This document shows, one piece after another, positions 10,581 through 23,800 of a DNA stretch of 64,000 bases. Location: the NCBI GenBank assembly GCA_964020975.1, contig OZ026618.1, positions 39,932,446 to 39,996,445 of the forward strand, in the 5' to 3' direction. A program made the translations under genes and the position numbers. The notes beneath the pieces are model-generated. The model searched no databases. It was not told the origin of the DNA and was given only the letters and a program-made list of their open reading frames with translations. This DNA comes from Hermodice carunculata. Taxonomy: Eukaryota > Annelida > Polychaeta > Eunicida > Amphinomidae. The first letter of the stretch is position 1, and each line of letters begins with the position of its first letter.

Positions 10581-12298
10581 GAAAGTTTGATGTGCATCAT
10601 ATGGATGACCTTGAATAATTTCCACAGGGCCGTGGAGAGACCGCATTTGTGGAAATGACTTTTTTGTGATGGGAGTCAGATTAGTTTGTTTAAAAATTCA
10701 AAGTCAGCGGTCACATATTGTTGCAAGTGTACAGATAGTTCTTAGACCTCGGGCACTTAACAGAGTTTTTGAGTAATGAGCGTTATAATGTTCCCAGGAT
10801 ACCATATTTTTTTATGAAAGTAACAAAGGGATATCCACCAAAAGGAATTCACAATTTGCTAACACAGTGAACTGTACCCTGCGCATAAGTATATGTCATT
10901 CCTATTTATGTTGATACTGAGTCAAAAATGTGATTTGGCAAGGGCTAGGGCATCCATGTGTATCAAGAGAGTGGTTGAATTGGACCCTGCTCTCCTGACC
11001 ACTAAAATTTTATTTAGAGTTCCTTCTTTCGACGGAAAACCTATTGAAATAGAAGTGGATAAATTTTCTTAATCTATCACTTTTAGATGATTGGAAGAGG
11101 ACAAATGCGTGATCATTAGGAGCAAAGCAGGCAACTGTACAATGTCAAATAAAAAAGTAACCATCTACATAATCTGAACGTTTTCCGTAGTACTGGGTCC
11201 CGCTATCACGTTTAGAATATATGGACTTTAAAGTAGAATTACATAATCATTTCAAAGTGAATTTAAATTCATGTCAGAAAAAGGAAGTTTAAGCCTTTGG
11301 CATTGATGATTATATTTTTCTTTCCAAATAAATGTAAATGCTAACTGCCCATTTTTCATCGTCAAGTTCCGTGAGCACAAGAGACTTCAGCAGTTATGAC
11401 ATAAGAGACATCAAATTTCTCGTCTGAGTGCACATGTTTATTGTTGGGTAACAAATTGATCGGGTAATAGGATACGACAAAAGTGTACCTTTCTGCTCAT
11501 AATGACTCTATGACAACCTATTCTGACTAATATTTCGGGATATCAAGATGTTATTATTCATGTCGTTTCTCTCAAAGGAAACGATTTATTTGTTAATGTT
11601 GATTTGTGGAAGTTAGGCAATCAAATGAAGTCAAATAACTCCTGAGTCACGTTATGACATCTGCCGTGCCTGTGCCACTTTTGTATTTATGTTTGACGAG
11701 GACTGAGAGGCATCCACTTCCCAATGAAAGTGTAAATATGAGGTCGCTTGATCGGCCCACCAAACTTGTCTCCCATATGCGTCCGTGAACAACGTGTTTT
11801 TGTTGGTTGGGTGTCAGCAGCTGATGCAGGGTCAGGTATCCCTAGTTTGGTCGTCTCACTTCTACATAGCAGTCCTAGTACCAGACAGCATAACCATAGC
11901 AACGTCTACATCCTGTTATAATAAACGACACGCTTTACTTCAGTCAAAACAATTGATCTTATCCTACCCGCTGTCAACTTGAATTGCATTTCAAATAGCA
12001 TAGCTCGCAAGATTTAAGGTACAAGTCCAGGATCGAGTTCAATAATGCATCTTGAAATAGCATCAATAAAAAAAGTTATTAATTCTTTTTAAAGTTAGTC
12101 CTATCAGATTGTTCATTTTCTTTCAATAAATTGCTCCAAGATTCACGAAAGGGGTTGTCAGTAAAAAAATCCTGACAACTACTACTGGATATGATATTTT
12201 TCTTCTGATGTCCGTTGATTTTATTGTGACAGGGCAATTTTTCTTTTTTTTTGTTCATTTTTTGGCCAAATCTTCAAAAGTCTTTATCCTTGCATATA
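10581..12298. other. No gene recognised
   Basis: Non-coding AT-rich DNA. ORFs are below 75 codons with no family signature. Confidence 0.5.
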
Positions 12299-13032
12299 CT
12301 CAGCCAATTGCTTTGAAATTGCATAGGGACACTTCTGGGTATGAGGGTGATACATGTACAGTAGGTGGGTGACGTTGGCCTCATTTCCAAGGTCACAAGG
12401 CAAGGTGCATGAAATTCACTGTTTGAAGGTAACTTGAGAACTATTAGGGCTAAGACATTCATATTGCACATGCTAGTTGTCCTAAATAAGGGCCAGACTT
12501 AGACAGTAGACAAGTGACCTTGACCTCATTCCCAAGGTCATAGGGCCACTTGCTCAAATTTTACTGTTCAACTGACAATTTAAGAGCTATTTGAACTTGG
12601 ACCTTGATGTTCAAGATGATGGTTGTCCTGAGCAAAGGCCAGACCTACACAGCACATGGGTGAACCTAACCTCATTCCTAGGTCACTGGGACCCAGACAC
12701 TTACATGAATTTAATTTTCATTTTGTAACTTGAGAACTGTGAAAGGTAGGACCTTGATGTTGAACTTGTTGGTGATCCTCTGTTAAGGGAAAATTGATAC
12801 TCTACATAAGTGACCTTGCCCTCATTCTCAAGGTCACAGGGCCACTAACATGGATTTTACTGGCCGCGTGAGAACCTGAAAAGTATTTGTACTATGACTT
12901 TGATTATGCAGATGGGGATGACCCTCTATGGAAGTTAGATTCAGCATACGTCAGTGACCTTGACCTTATTTCCAGGGTCATAGGGTAAGTTAGTCAGCTG
13001 AGCACAGGATTGTCACAGTCCTCTTGTTTATC
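12299..13032. repeat. Five-unit tandem array (~146 bp period) with AGGTCA half-sites
   Basis: GTGAC-type starts occur at 12369, 12514, 12660, 12810 and 12954, giving periods of 145, 146, 150 and 144. Each unit has a GTGACCTTGACCTCATT-like arm followed by a CCAAGGTCA-like arm, and most then continue with AGGGCCAC and ACTTGAGAAC-like stretches. The block begins with GCTTTGAAATTGCATAGGGA near 12310 and ends with TTGTCACAGTCCTCTTG. The same head and tail bound a second locus at 30569-31300, and the head recurs near 61966, so this is an interspersed family with defined ends. I recall similar GTGACCTTGACC repeats from bivalve genomes. Confidence 0.8.
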
Positions 13033-14143
<1,111 letters not shown>

Positions 14144-15229
14144 CAGTAAAACTTGTCCTTGTGGACACCTGTCTATTGTGGACACCTGCTTAATGCGGAC
14201 AGTTTTGGCCAGAACCGAATATTTTTAAGTCATTTTCATATTGGTGACACCTGTCTACAGTGGACACCTGTCTACTGTGTATTGCGGACACTTTTTGGGG
14301 TACCAAATGCAAAAACAACCTGTCTATTGCGGACACAATATATCAATGCATTTTTTGCAACTTGTTATGTTCCAAGCTGTAATGCCTGAACAATGCCGTG
14401 TATGTTAAGCTGGAATCAAAGACTAATTAATCCATTGTTCAGTGGCCTGTAACACATACTAAGGTCACTCAGCCAAGCAGTTAGGCTGCAATGCCTCAAC
14501 AAACATGCCAGGTGTCTCTGACACTGGTGCTCAGGACTGTTGAGTGAGGTTGCTCACACTTTCTGTCTATCAAACAATTAAGCTCCATAGATCAATCATT
14601 AAGCCTAAAACAAAGGACCCACTGAGACTCATGTGAATTATTCACAATTTGTAACAATGGCACATACAGTTATACTGTACTCAAAGGATAGGATATCCCT
14701 TTGGTATGTTTGTTTCTTTTCTGCTAGTAAAAGAAATTACGCAAACTGTCCTTAGCCTGGTAAGCCCATACATACACAATTTTTCCCTTAAAACATAAAA
14801 ACTGTAAAATCCCAAGTTAAGATGAGTTTGAGTAAAGTGTCAGGGGCATAATGTACAAAAAACTGAGAGCAAATGCTGTATGATCAATTGTGCAAGAAGG
14901 CTTTACATAACAAACGCGAACTTAACATTATGTTCATACATGAACATGTACTGGTTAAATATATTTCAGCCATTTATACTGGTTAAAATTTGTGTTGTTG
15001 CAATGTTATAAAGTTATCTAACTTTAAGTTTTCTTTTTTTTTCATTATAATGATTAAATGGAATAAGATGGTACACATGTGCATATTTTATGACAGTCTA
15101 TACAAGTTTACCTCCTTTGATACAAATGTACTCTGAGATCCCAAAAGTTTAGCCCCTGCCTATTGTGGACACCTGTCTATTGCGGACACTTTTGCCAGAA
15201 CTACAGGTGTCCGCAATAGACAGGTTTTA

Positions 15230-15232
<3 letters not shown>
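14144..15232. mobile_element. Pogo/Tigger-like non-autonomous DNA transposon (Tc1/mariner superfamily)
   Basis: The left end reads CAGTAAAACTTGTCCTTGTG and the right end is the reverse complement, AATAGACAGGTTTTACTG. Both ends carry multiple copies of a CCTGTCTATTGCGGACAC subrepeat (14160-14335 and 15158-15226). TA lies outside each end, as expected for the superfamily's TA duplication. The CAGTAAAACC terminus is typical of pogo-like elements. No transposase is visible in the ~800 bases between the subterminal repeats. It lies between two TA microsatellites, which fits preferred insertion into TA. Confidence 0.8.
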
Positions 15233-15234
<2 letters not shown>

Positions 15235-15312
<78 letters not shown>

Positions 15313-15320
15313 TATATACA

Positions 15321-15360
<40 letters not shown>
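15235..15360. repeat. (TA)n followed by (GT)n microsatellite
   Basis: TA tract to about 15322, then GT repeats at 15325-15360. Confidence 0.95.
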
Positions 15361-15364
<4 letters not shown>

Positions 15365-15574
15365 ATGATATATACAATATAATGTTGCCTTAGCATGTTA
15401 CTTGCAGTAGTTGCCACTTTACTATGAATGTTGGCAAGGTATCGGTAATAAACCCGGTGCAATCAACTTAGACATGTAGCATAATAGTGTTACCACATAG
15501 CGATAACATGTTGAGTATTCCGATGTCTAGCAGCTGGTTGCCAGTGATTTGTAGATTCAGTTGCTGTACGTTTT

Positions 15575-15903
15575 CTAATAGAGAGTGATATGATGGGGTG
15601 TCGGATGTTTCTTTTTATCATCATCATAATTCCATTTAATATGGTTGCCATAATCTTTGTGACTATCATTGTCATCACCATGACCTTTATCATTATCATC
15701 GTTATGACTTTCTTCACGTTTTTTGCCACCATCACTGTGGTCGTCGTCGTCGTCGTCATCATCATCACTGACTTTGTTTCATCATCATTTTCAGTCGATG
15801 CTTTTTCACCCAAGAGTTCATCTGGCAAAGTGACACATACACGCTTAATTCCTGTGAGTAACAACATGATAAGAGTCAGACTCAGACTCAGACCTATTTT
15901 CAT
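15575..15903 (-). CDS. Candidate secreted Asp/His/Asn-rich peptide (probable frameshift)
   Basis: The ATG at 15903 has a purine at -3 and starts MKIGLSLSLTLIMLLLTG, a convincing signal peptide. Next comes an acidic stretch containing STENDDETKS. The same frame then turns into an implausible Met/Thr run through a GAT/GAC triplet tract. The frame offset by one base instead reads a run of about eight Asp, then GGKKREE, then HNDDNDKGHGDDNDSHKDYG, and stops at 15575. Composition is continuous only if the frame changes near 15760-15790. The product would be about 109 residues, with a basic GGKKR site like those cut in peptide precursors. Acidic secreted proteins of this kind are known in shell and skeletal matrices, but assignment is speculative. 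The tail may be only a decayed GAT microsatellite. Confidence 0.4.
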
Positions 15904-16379
15904 TTTACAAAAGTGGTAGAAACAAACAGCAAAATGAACATGTAAGGTACCAGAAAAAACAACACAGTTATCGTTTATGTGAAAAAAAAACACGATACAC
16001 ACTGTTCCAGTAATGTCGGGATGACTCCAGCTAACACATTGAGAACCCACTTTTGCTGAACCTAACCTGGAGGGGGGTTGTGGATATTTACACCTGGCAA
16101 TATATAGAACAAAATAAATATTGGAGACAAAAGACACATAAAATTTAGTTGAAACAGTCCCAATAATCATTATTTGGCGGAATATAAATAAACATGTACT
16201 AGAGAGAAGATTGAATGTACTAAAATAGTATTTTAGAGATAATTATTACGAGCAAACATAACAGTTTTCAATGGTGCAAGCTTCATAATATTTACTAGTT
16301 AGGTACTGCTTTGCTTACTTAAAACCTGCGTACATATGAGTATGAACTTTCTCCTTAACAATGGGGGGGGGGGGGGGGG
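15904..16379. other. No gene recognised; contains a G17 tract
   Basis: Non-coding. A homopolymer of about 17 G sits at 16363-16379. Confidence 0.5.
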
Positions 16380-17200
16380 CTCATTTAGTAGGGTCGGAAT
16401 ATAAAAACCATACTGTAATATTTGTTGAGTTTCGTAAGGGAGTAACATAGCGGGGGATGTCTCTGTCTGGTGTCATGGGACTCTGTTCGGGGATAGCTGT
16501 AAACATATCTACAAAATACAGCGGCAGTTTGTTTTCAGAGAACCTAAAATAAAATTTGAGGGCTTCAAGTACAAAATATCATGCACTTTTAAAATATTCA
16601 ATTGTTTGAATAAGTGCTCAGTATGAGCATAAAAGTTGGTTTTGCATATTAAACGGACTGCCTCGTTTGTAATTTGGAGATTCAGTCACAAGATTGGACA
16701 CATGTTAAAATAGAAAAATTCGGATGTAGCTGGAAAAGTGAGCTATATATCAACAGAAGTCCACTATTACGAAGTCTTTTTAGGATACCAAGAATGCGTG
16801 ACAGTTGTTAGAAATTTTACTGATGTGAGGAGTCCATGACAAAGTTTCGTAAATTTGAAATCCAAAGAAATTTAACTCACTAATCTTCTCCACAGGAATT
16901 TAATTTTAGGGTGTAAGTTCATATGTATCTTACGTTGAGGAAAATGAGGCACCATGTACTTAGTCTTAGATATATTAAGTAATAATGTGTTTGCTTCAAA
17001 CCGTTCGTACATCCTGTTCAGCTCAAGGCTTATTTTTTCAGATATATTGTCAAAATAAGGCCTTGCAGAAATTTGGAAAAAGCATAGAGTTTCATGAAGA
17101 TGGTATCATCAGCACATAAAATAAACTCAAAATTACCTGCAGCAGAGGGTATGTCATTGACATATATGACAAACAAGAGAGGGCTCGAAATTGACCTTTA
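16380..17200 (-). mobile_element. 5'-truncated LINE fragment (CR1/L2-like reverse transcriptase)
   Basis: Reading the minus strand from 17200, the frame SPLLFVIYVNDIPSAAG then FEFILCADDTIF matches the reverse-transcriptase palm (LLF-I-NDI followed by the FADD-type box, here CADD). After several frame changes, KTKYMV and AHTEHLFKQLNILKVHDIL match the C-terminal part of the LINE at 35.6-36.7 kb (AHTDPLFKQLNVLKVYDIL), so the two belong to the same or a sister family. The fragment has at least five stops or frameshifts and lacks the endonuclease and the first half of the reverse transcriptase. Its truncated 5' end abuts the AAT microsatellite. Confidence 0.75.
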
Positions 17201-17202
17201 TA

Positions 17203-17205
<3 letters not shown>

Positions 17206-17283
<78 letters not shown>

Positions 17284-17318
17284 TCGAACAACTAGTACTA
17301 TTATTATTATTATTATCA

Positions 17319-17376
<58 letters not shown>

Positions 17377-17429
17377 CATTATTATTATTATTATCATTAT
17401 TATCATTATTATTATTATTATCATTATTA

Positions 17430-17464
<35 letters not shown>

Positions 17465-17486
17465 GTTGTTGTTATTATTACTATTA
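17206..17486. repeat. Palindromic (AAT)n/(ATT)n microsatellite
   Basis: About 25 AAT triplets (17207-17283), a spacer of about 16 bases, then an interrupted ATT tract to 17486. The two arms are complementary and could fold into a hairpin with a stem of at least 75 base pairs. The poly-Asn and poly-Ile ORFs here are not genes. Confidence 0.9.
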
Positions 17487-17797
17487 TTAAACAAAGGTCT
17501 GAAACTCACCAAACAAAATTCAGCATTTCAGTAAAGCGTGAAGTATGAATTATCATTTAGGTATATCATGAACTGCTTAATCAAGATTTTGTCTCGTGAC
17601 TTGTGAATGTCTATGAAGTACACCTTTTTCTCGCGAACTGTGAATGGTCATTTCTTTCTACGTGATGTGTCAACGTGACCTCCCTAGCCCCGTGCATGTA
17701 CGCTTGCCTTGACTTACTGCCACATAGTGCATTGAAATGAACAGACTATCTCTCGCTATGTCTCTTTCTCCCTCTCTCTCTTTCTATCTATCTATCT

Positions 17798-17800
<3 letters not shown>
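17487..17800. other. No gene recognised
   Basis: Non-coding, ending in a CT-rich tract before the TA array. Confidence 0.5.

Positions 17801-17876
<76 letters not shown>
17801..17876. repeat. (TA)n microsatellite
   Basis: About 38 TA dinucleotides. Confidence 0.95.
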
Positions 17877-17878
<2 letters not shown>

Positions 17879-18336
17879 TGGTAAAACCCAAAAGGGTTAT
17901 GTCTGTATGATAACTCCGCTGCTGCAACAACACGTAAGAGGACAATATGGGTGTTGTGACGGCATGTCGGTCCTGGTCCTGGCAAAACCTCCGAGTTAAA
18001 AAGTTTTTAATGACTTCGCTGAGTTGGTTTCGCGAACAAAGTTCAATGGTGACAGGTGCTGTGTGCTGGCAATCACCTGGAACGTGGGAGTACTTCGCAC
18101 ATGTCGTATTTACAGTTTTGACAATGTCCAATCTGCAGTTCTGTTGGTTAGTCCTTTATAACGCAGTAACGTCATGATAGATAATCTTAAATGCCCTGTG
18201 TTGTTAAAGTAATATAAGTCAAGCAATTCCATGCATGGCAGATATGTTCCTAATAAGGCTATTTATTTTTTTCAAAAATTGCAAAAAAGTATTTGCAATT
18301 GACACGCGGAACTACTTGTATGGAGAAAAAACTAAC
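17877..18336. other. No gene recognised; one uncommitted minus-strand ORF
   Basis: A minus-strand ORF from 18131 has ordinary amino-acid composition for about 80 codons (for example CAKYSHVPGDCQH) before running into the TA array. It shows no family signature I know and no clear splice sites. Confidence 0.3.
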
Positions 18337-18531
18337 CTTGAAAAGCACTGCCTGGTGTGTGATATTGTAGCACTGTTTGATGTAGCGTCCTTGTATCGAT
18401 GTACAACAAATGTGCCTGCAATCCCAAGAAGAATTGCCAGATAAAATCCACACCCAAAGTAATATCAAAAGCAGGCAGTAGTGGACCTAAATATAGGTAC
18501 AGGGATCCAATAGGAAATGCTTGCCATATCT
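18337..18531 (-). pseudogene. Candidate exon with one transmembrane segment
   Basis: On the minus strand, a possible acceptor (GTTGATTGCAG) precedes 18531 and a possible donor (TTCAAG|GTTAGT) follows 18337. One frame reads YYFGCGFYLAILLGIAGTF followed by VVHRYKDATS and a Ser/Thr-rich tail. This resembles the last helix and cytosolic tail of a small four-helix membrane protein of the claudin/PMP22 kind. The same frame has a TGA stop upstream of the helix, so the exon is either broken or its 5' boundary lies after that stop. No other exon of such a gene was found. Confidence 0.3.
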
Positions 18532-18539
18532 CTGCAATC

Positions 18540-21474
18540 AACTTACCGTTCTAACTAATCTACACAGCATCTGCTCACACATTAATCTGTGGTTTGTAAA
18601 TGATATATTTGTGAACATTAGTTTAAATGCTGCAAACAACTTTAATGATGGATAAGAGCTAACCAAAGAACAATGCTAAAAGAATAACTAGTAGCCTCAC
18701 ATAAAATTCAGGTATAACTATACCCCAAAAAGTTAACAAGTGTAATTTTATAGCATATAAGAAACTGGAGTTTCAATTTTAAGTTGTTGAGATTACGAGA
18801 TAGTTTTGGATGAGGATAGTTATTGCATCATCTGGTTCCAGATTTGTGATATGTACAATGCACCAGCGGTATGATGATGTCATAGTCAGCGCGACCTGGG
18901 CTCATTGATGACAGAGACCACGGGACAGAAATCACAATGCATGCAAACTTAAGGATACAATCTTACAGTACATTGCCTAAAATGCTGATATATGTACAAA
19001 CACATCATAGAGGACTGAAGGAAGAAAGTAGAACTGTAAATAATCTACTATCAAGAAACAGCAGAGGTACATTGCAACTAAGAAGGAAGTATCACTCTAT
19101 CTTGTAAACGTAGGTAATTTCACTAAATTAATGGAAAATATATGACCCTGCATAATTTGATATGGCAGAGAGTAATAATGAACTAAAATGGCAACACATT
19201 ACGGTGTTCATTTGCATAAATATTGCCATTTGCTCAACAAAAACTGCGAATGGATCTGTTGTTATGCAAGTAAGTGAAATTGTGCAAATAGTCAAGATCA
19301 TGTGGTGCCATAGACGGTTCTAAAGGGGTCCATTGACGTGACCTGGTGAAATGGTCACGTTTTCTGTGGTTTCTCAACTTCCCCAATTTAAGACTACATG
19401 GGCTTTCTGAACATAGTTTCAATGCAAAGAAATTGTATGTTCAATTGTTAAAGACCTTTCAACATTTACATGTATAAAAGTATGTACATATATTGTACGT
19501 TCAGTTGTATATATATGACTTGTAGGAAACAGACTCTAAGATCTACACCACGCTATTGATTCTTTTTGTAAATGTACAAATAGCAAAGTAGATAATGTGC
19601 ACTATATCTCGGGCATATCTCAATAAACGATCCTGATAAATTGTCATTTTTTTCCCTCTGTCTGAAATTTTCTCCATTTAAAAGTTACAGAATATGATCG
19701 GTTATGAAAATATAATTTTAACTGTTTGAGTGCTAGGTTTAGATGAAACAACATTTTCCGTGATAAACTTTGGGTAAATTGCGCCCAGAGCCCAGGAAAG
19801 CTATTAAACTGGATGACAGTTTTTTTGTTGTTGCTGTATATGGGTGTTGGTACTTGCATGGAAGGTGCATTTACGGCAAATGTGAATCTGGTTTGTTCAT
19901 GTCACTTCAGGGCATTTTGGTCTGAATTATGAAAGCCTGGGAAATGGCTGTCATTTGGGTGGCTTCCCAATTCAACTTTCGGGACCCTCTCTATGGAGAA
20001 AGATAAGCTGACAAGCAGTGAATGGGGAAGGGCAAGGCCTCTTCAAAATGTTGTATATTTAACTGGAGATACAGCAGTGTTGCCTTCTGGTAACGCAATA
20101 GAGCAGGGATGTAAACCAGTGCATTGTACCCTACATTTCCCTAATTTCCATGCATTTCATGATATATGATTATCAAGACATGTTCTATTGTTATCTGCTG
20201 AAAAATGTAGAACATTACAAGCCCGGCCAGTGTCTGTCTAGCATTAAATAGTCCCCTCTTAAATTTGCATTTATCTGTGTGCGAAGTGGACAATACAAAG
20301 GCAATTGTGCGTTAGTGGCACGTTCCATTGATTGAAGATTTGTTGCTTTGGATGTGGCTAAGAATGGGGCCATTTCAAAAACACAGATGCATATGTAATC
20401 CATTTCTTGCTGGAAATAAAATTGAGCCAAAAGCTTTCCTCAGCTCGGATTAGGCACATTGACCTAGTCTGTGTTATGATAATAGGTTTCATCCACTATT
20501 CTGCACAGAACAGTTTGCATTAACATGATATAAATACGGTTTTAAGGCATACTGCAATATATGATCGAGCGTTTTGGGAGATTATAATGTGAAACTGTTT
20601 ATGAAAGCGTGGGTTGCACACAAGAGAACACTTTCATGATACATATCATATATTAGCTGTGTCAGCCGTAAAGCAGAGCGTGGAAGCATTAGGGCAGTTT
20701 CCATCGATTTTCACCAGGTGTTTATCCCACCTTGTCTTTTTGTAGCATTTATACGGGGATAAATGAGTTCCAGAGTCAAACTAGATGTCCCATGGCTTCA
20801 GCTTAATTTTAAATCTATTTAGTGGGTATTTAGTTTGGTTTTACGCATATAGTTCCATGCAATTACTCTACAGGAGGCGATTCTGTCTGACAATATGTCC
20901 GTGTAAAACTTTGAGTGAGTGCGTGCTTGTCGATGCAGACAGTTTGTATTTTTTTAATATCTTGATTGATTTATAAATGACAACACTGAGGTGAAGATTA
21001 TGATGAACCTGAAGTAAATTATCTTGTGAGCTGACAGCCCTGCACGTATGATTCCCATTTTCGAGGAAACAAGTTTAATATATATATATTTACAAAAAAA
21101 TCAATATTATTGTAATTACCTGCCAGCATTCCGTCTGGGTCAAAATGACACGTTGACATTGTGAATCGCTATAGTGATGACCGAGTGAGAGAGCATTTGA
21201 CTTCAAACAAGTTCTTACAAAGACAGGTTGTGAGTCATCTGCCCTTCGTGCATCCATCCATGTCTCAGCTGTTATTATTAATCCTTTTAGGATTACAATT
21301 TTTTTTCACTCCCCTTAGTCACTTAATAGATCTTTGTCAAGTCGCGCATGTGGGGTTGCAGACGTACCCTTGATAGGTATATTAGACGTACTAATACGTA
21401 CCCCTGTGAACATCATTTTTCCTCTTGAATTGTAAATTTTCCAATTTTTAAAGATATCTTGAAAACTTTTCACC
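18540..21474. other. No gene recognised
   Basis: Nearly 3 kb of AT-rich sequence with only short ORFs and no repeat families I can identify. Confidence 0.5.
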
Positions 21475-21600
21475 CAGTTGCCTTTTAATATCACATAGAC
21501 TTATACAGCTCACTGAATTGCCTCTAAATGTCACAATTGCAGATATATACAGCTCACCGAGGTACATCTTAGTCTCACATTTATGGACATATACAGCTTA
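21475..21600. repeat. Short tandem repeat, ~44-bp unit, about three copies
   Basis: TATACAGCTCAC recurs at about 21503 and 21547, and a degenerate TATACAGCTTAA at about 21590. The pieces between (TTGCCTCTAAATGTCACA and TACATCTTAGTCTCACA) are related. A partial unit (TTGCCTTTTAATATCACAT) precedes the first. Confidence 0.65.
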
Positions 21601-23299
21601 ATTTGTTAATCAGTAGATGAACATCTGGCTAAGTTTTGTTCTCATTCAAGAATCTAGAAACTCATCTTCGGAATTCAAGGATGGAAAAGCCAATCATTTT
21701 TGCTTAGGATATTTAAAAACGTACATGTAGGAAAGAACTTCCACAGACCTCAACTAGGTCTTAGAGAAGATATATCCTTAACCTCTTTTCACACTGACTC
21801 AATTTACTAATGTAATTTGGTTGCGAATGGTATTCACATGTTGTATTCTCTACTGGAATCTTTGAACTCATTGATCAGGTTTGCCACACATTGACAGTCG
21901 CAACAGAAAACAAACATACGACAAAGTTGTTGGTATATCTACCTAGGTCTTCCAGATTTTAACTTGGCTCGCTTGATGGCTGGTCAGTTTTGATCATGAA
22001 TGGTTCCAGTTCACTCGCATAAACGGTGCCATGTCTTTAGCATTCTTGACAACTGTTCTCCATTCTATTCTTCATGTTTTTATTTCATGTCTTCAGTGAG
22101 ACATAGTATGTAATTGCATATCCAATGAATGATGCATTTCTTGGTGGATATGCAATTCTTGCTCTTATGTCTAATGATGTTCATGTTGAATGGGCTGGTC
22201 AGGCTTTGGGCAGTTTTTGCACTTGCGCTGAACTAAGATATACAATATTGAAACCTAATTGCCAGATACTAAATTTTGGTAGACACTGTGTCAGTATTAG
22301 CACAGATTCTATTCTAAGGGTTCTTTGATATATTTTAGCATTCCTTTGTATCAATATTATGCAGTAAGAAGTCCAGTTTGGCCTTTTTTGCATTTTCAAA
22401 ATTAATCCATGTGTTTCGAACATTGGCCACCTCTAATTACTTGCACTATGAGAACATGTGTCGTACAGGTTTTGTAAATCGATCGAATCGAATGGTTGGC
22501 ATAACCATGACTCTGGAGATTGCTTATATTCTTTGTTTTAGGAGTAAATCACAATCAATTGACTGTAAAGCCTGTTGTTACATCCAATGTCATTAATTGG
22601 TGTCAAAGCGTTTTGAATATTCTGTGTGTCCTGAGGCGATATCCTGAAACGTGTGCTCCGCCGACATCATGCAAAGACATGTACATAGTAGCTGTATATG
22701 ACATGATAAACTGTTTGATAGTGTATTTTATACAAACATGGTAATAGCATAGAATTTTGAAGGTTTGTAAATAAAATTCAGGCAGTATATAATGTTGTTT
22801 TATAACATTATATGATTTTGGTTCTTCGATTAAGTCTCTCACTTTGTACAACAACCTTTATTTTGTAAAAACAACAATAGTATCGTTGGTATATAGAGCT
22901 GGAGCCCCTTTATACTGTCAAAGGTTTTTGTTTTTTTTCTTTTTCTTAAATGAAATTGTTCCTACAGCTAATGGACCTCTTGTTGTGTCTGGTCATACTT
23001 ATTTGCAACCATTTGATGTACGTTTGCCAGCCAATATCATGCACTGCAGGAGTTCTAATTACTTAATACTGCTCAAGGTTTCCATATTGTATCCGTTAAG
23101 CTTGCAATACATATCGGCGGTCACTATGGTGTTGATTATCTGCAGCCAATCATCATTTATCAGCCTGCTTTAAATGCCAACTCACAAAGACTAGCAGTTG
23201 GCAGTACCTGATCACATGATAGTCACAAACTGTTTTTGTGTCTCAGTTTGCCAATGTATGGCTCACAGGTCAAGAACTGGTTTTGCTGAGTTAGTTTAA
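21601..23299. other. No gene recognised
   Basis: Non-coding AT-rich sequence with short ORFs only. Confidence 0.5.
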
Positions 23300-23800
23300 T
23301 TTACACACACATACAGATGTCATTAATCATAGCAACAATCTCTTCTTCTGACAAAATACACTCACCAAAACCATCACGAATGCCTACAAGTTCTTTTACA
23401 ATATTTGCATGGGTCTTGGTGATTTGGTCGAGTGATCGAAACCATTCACTTTTAATCTTATGAACCTTTAACGTTGTAAAAATACTGTCTCTTGACTGCA
23501 GAAACCTAACATTTCTGCCACAAACTGAGCAGGGATTATGCAAAGACAATTTGGCAGCTGTGCACAATGTTTGTATCATGATTAACTACATTTGCAAAAA
23601 AAGTTAATGAATCTTTTTTTCAATCTGTAACGTAAGTGGCAAAAGATTTGATAAACAAGCTTAATTGTTTCTATGTGTCATGTTGGGCAGACGCCATTTA
23701 CCTTTAACGCTTTTCTCCAAGCCATACCTATGTCCATTAGTTTCCTACTATCTAGAGACCACAAAGGAGAACCATAATAACTAGTACAATATTGTGTAAA
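23300..23800 (-). mobile_element. LINE fragment, C-terminus of ORF2
   Basis: On the minus strand, YYGSPLWSLDSRKLMDIGMA then WRKAL near 23800-23710 matches the post-palm region of LINE ORF2 proteins (YGSELWDL..AWRK). After frame breaks, an open stretch from 23579 to 23301 reads HNPCSVCGRNVRFLQSRDSI and ends ELVGIRDGFGECILSEEEI, then the stop. This matches the terminal (S)xxGRN and RDG..LS..EI pattern of such ORF2 proteins. The fragment lacks the endonuclease and the reverse-transcriptase core and has at least two frame breaks. Confidence 0.6.

Noticed and set aside
15590-15919. Plus-strand Ile/Val/Thr-rich ORF resembling a membrane protein
   Set aside because: It is the complement of the GAT/GAC-type tract. 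The minus strand has the signal peptide and a better start context.
17092-17512. Long poly-Ile, poly-Asn and poly-Tyr ORFs
   Set aside because: They are translations of AAT/ATT arrays in different frames.
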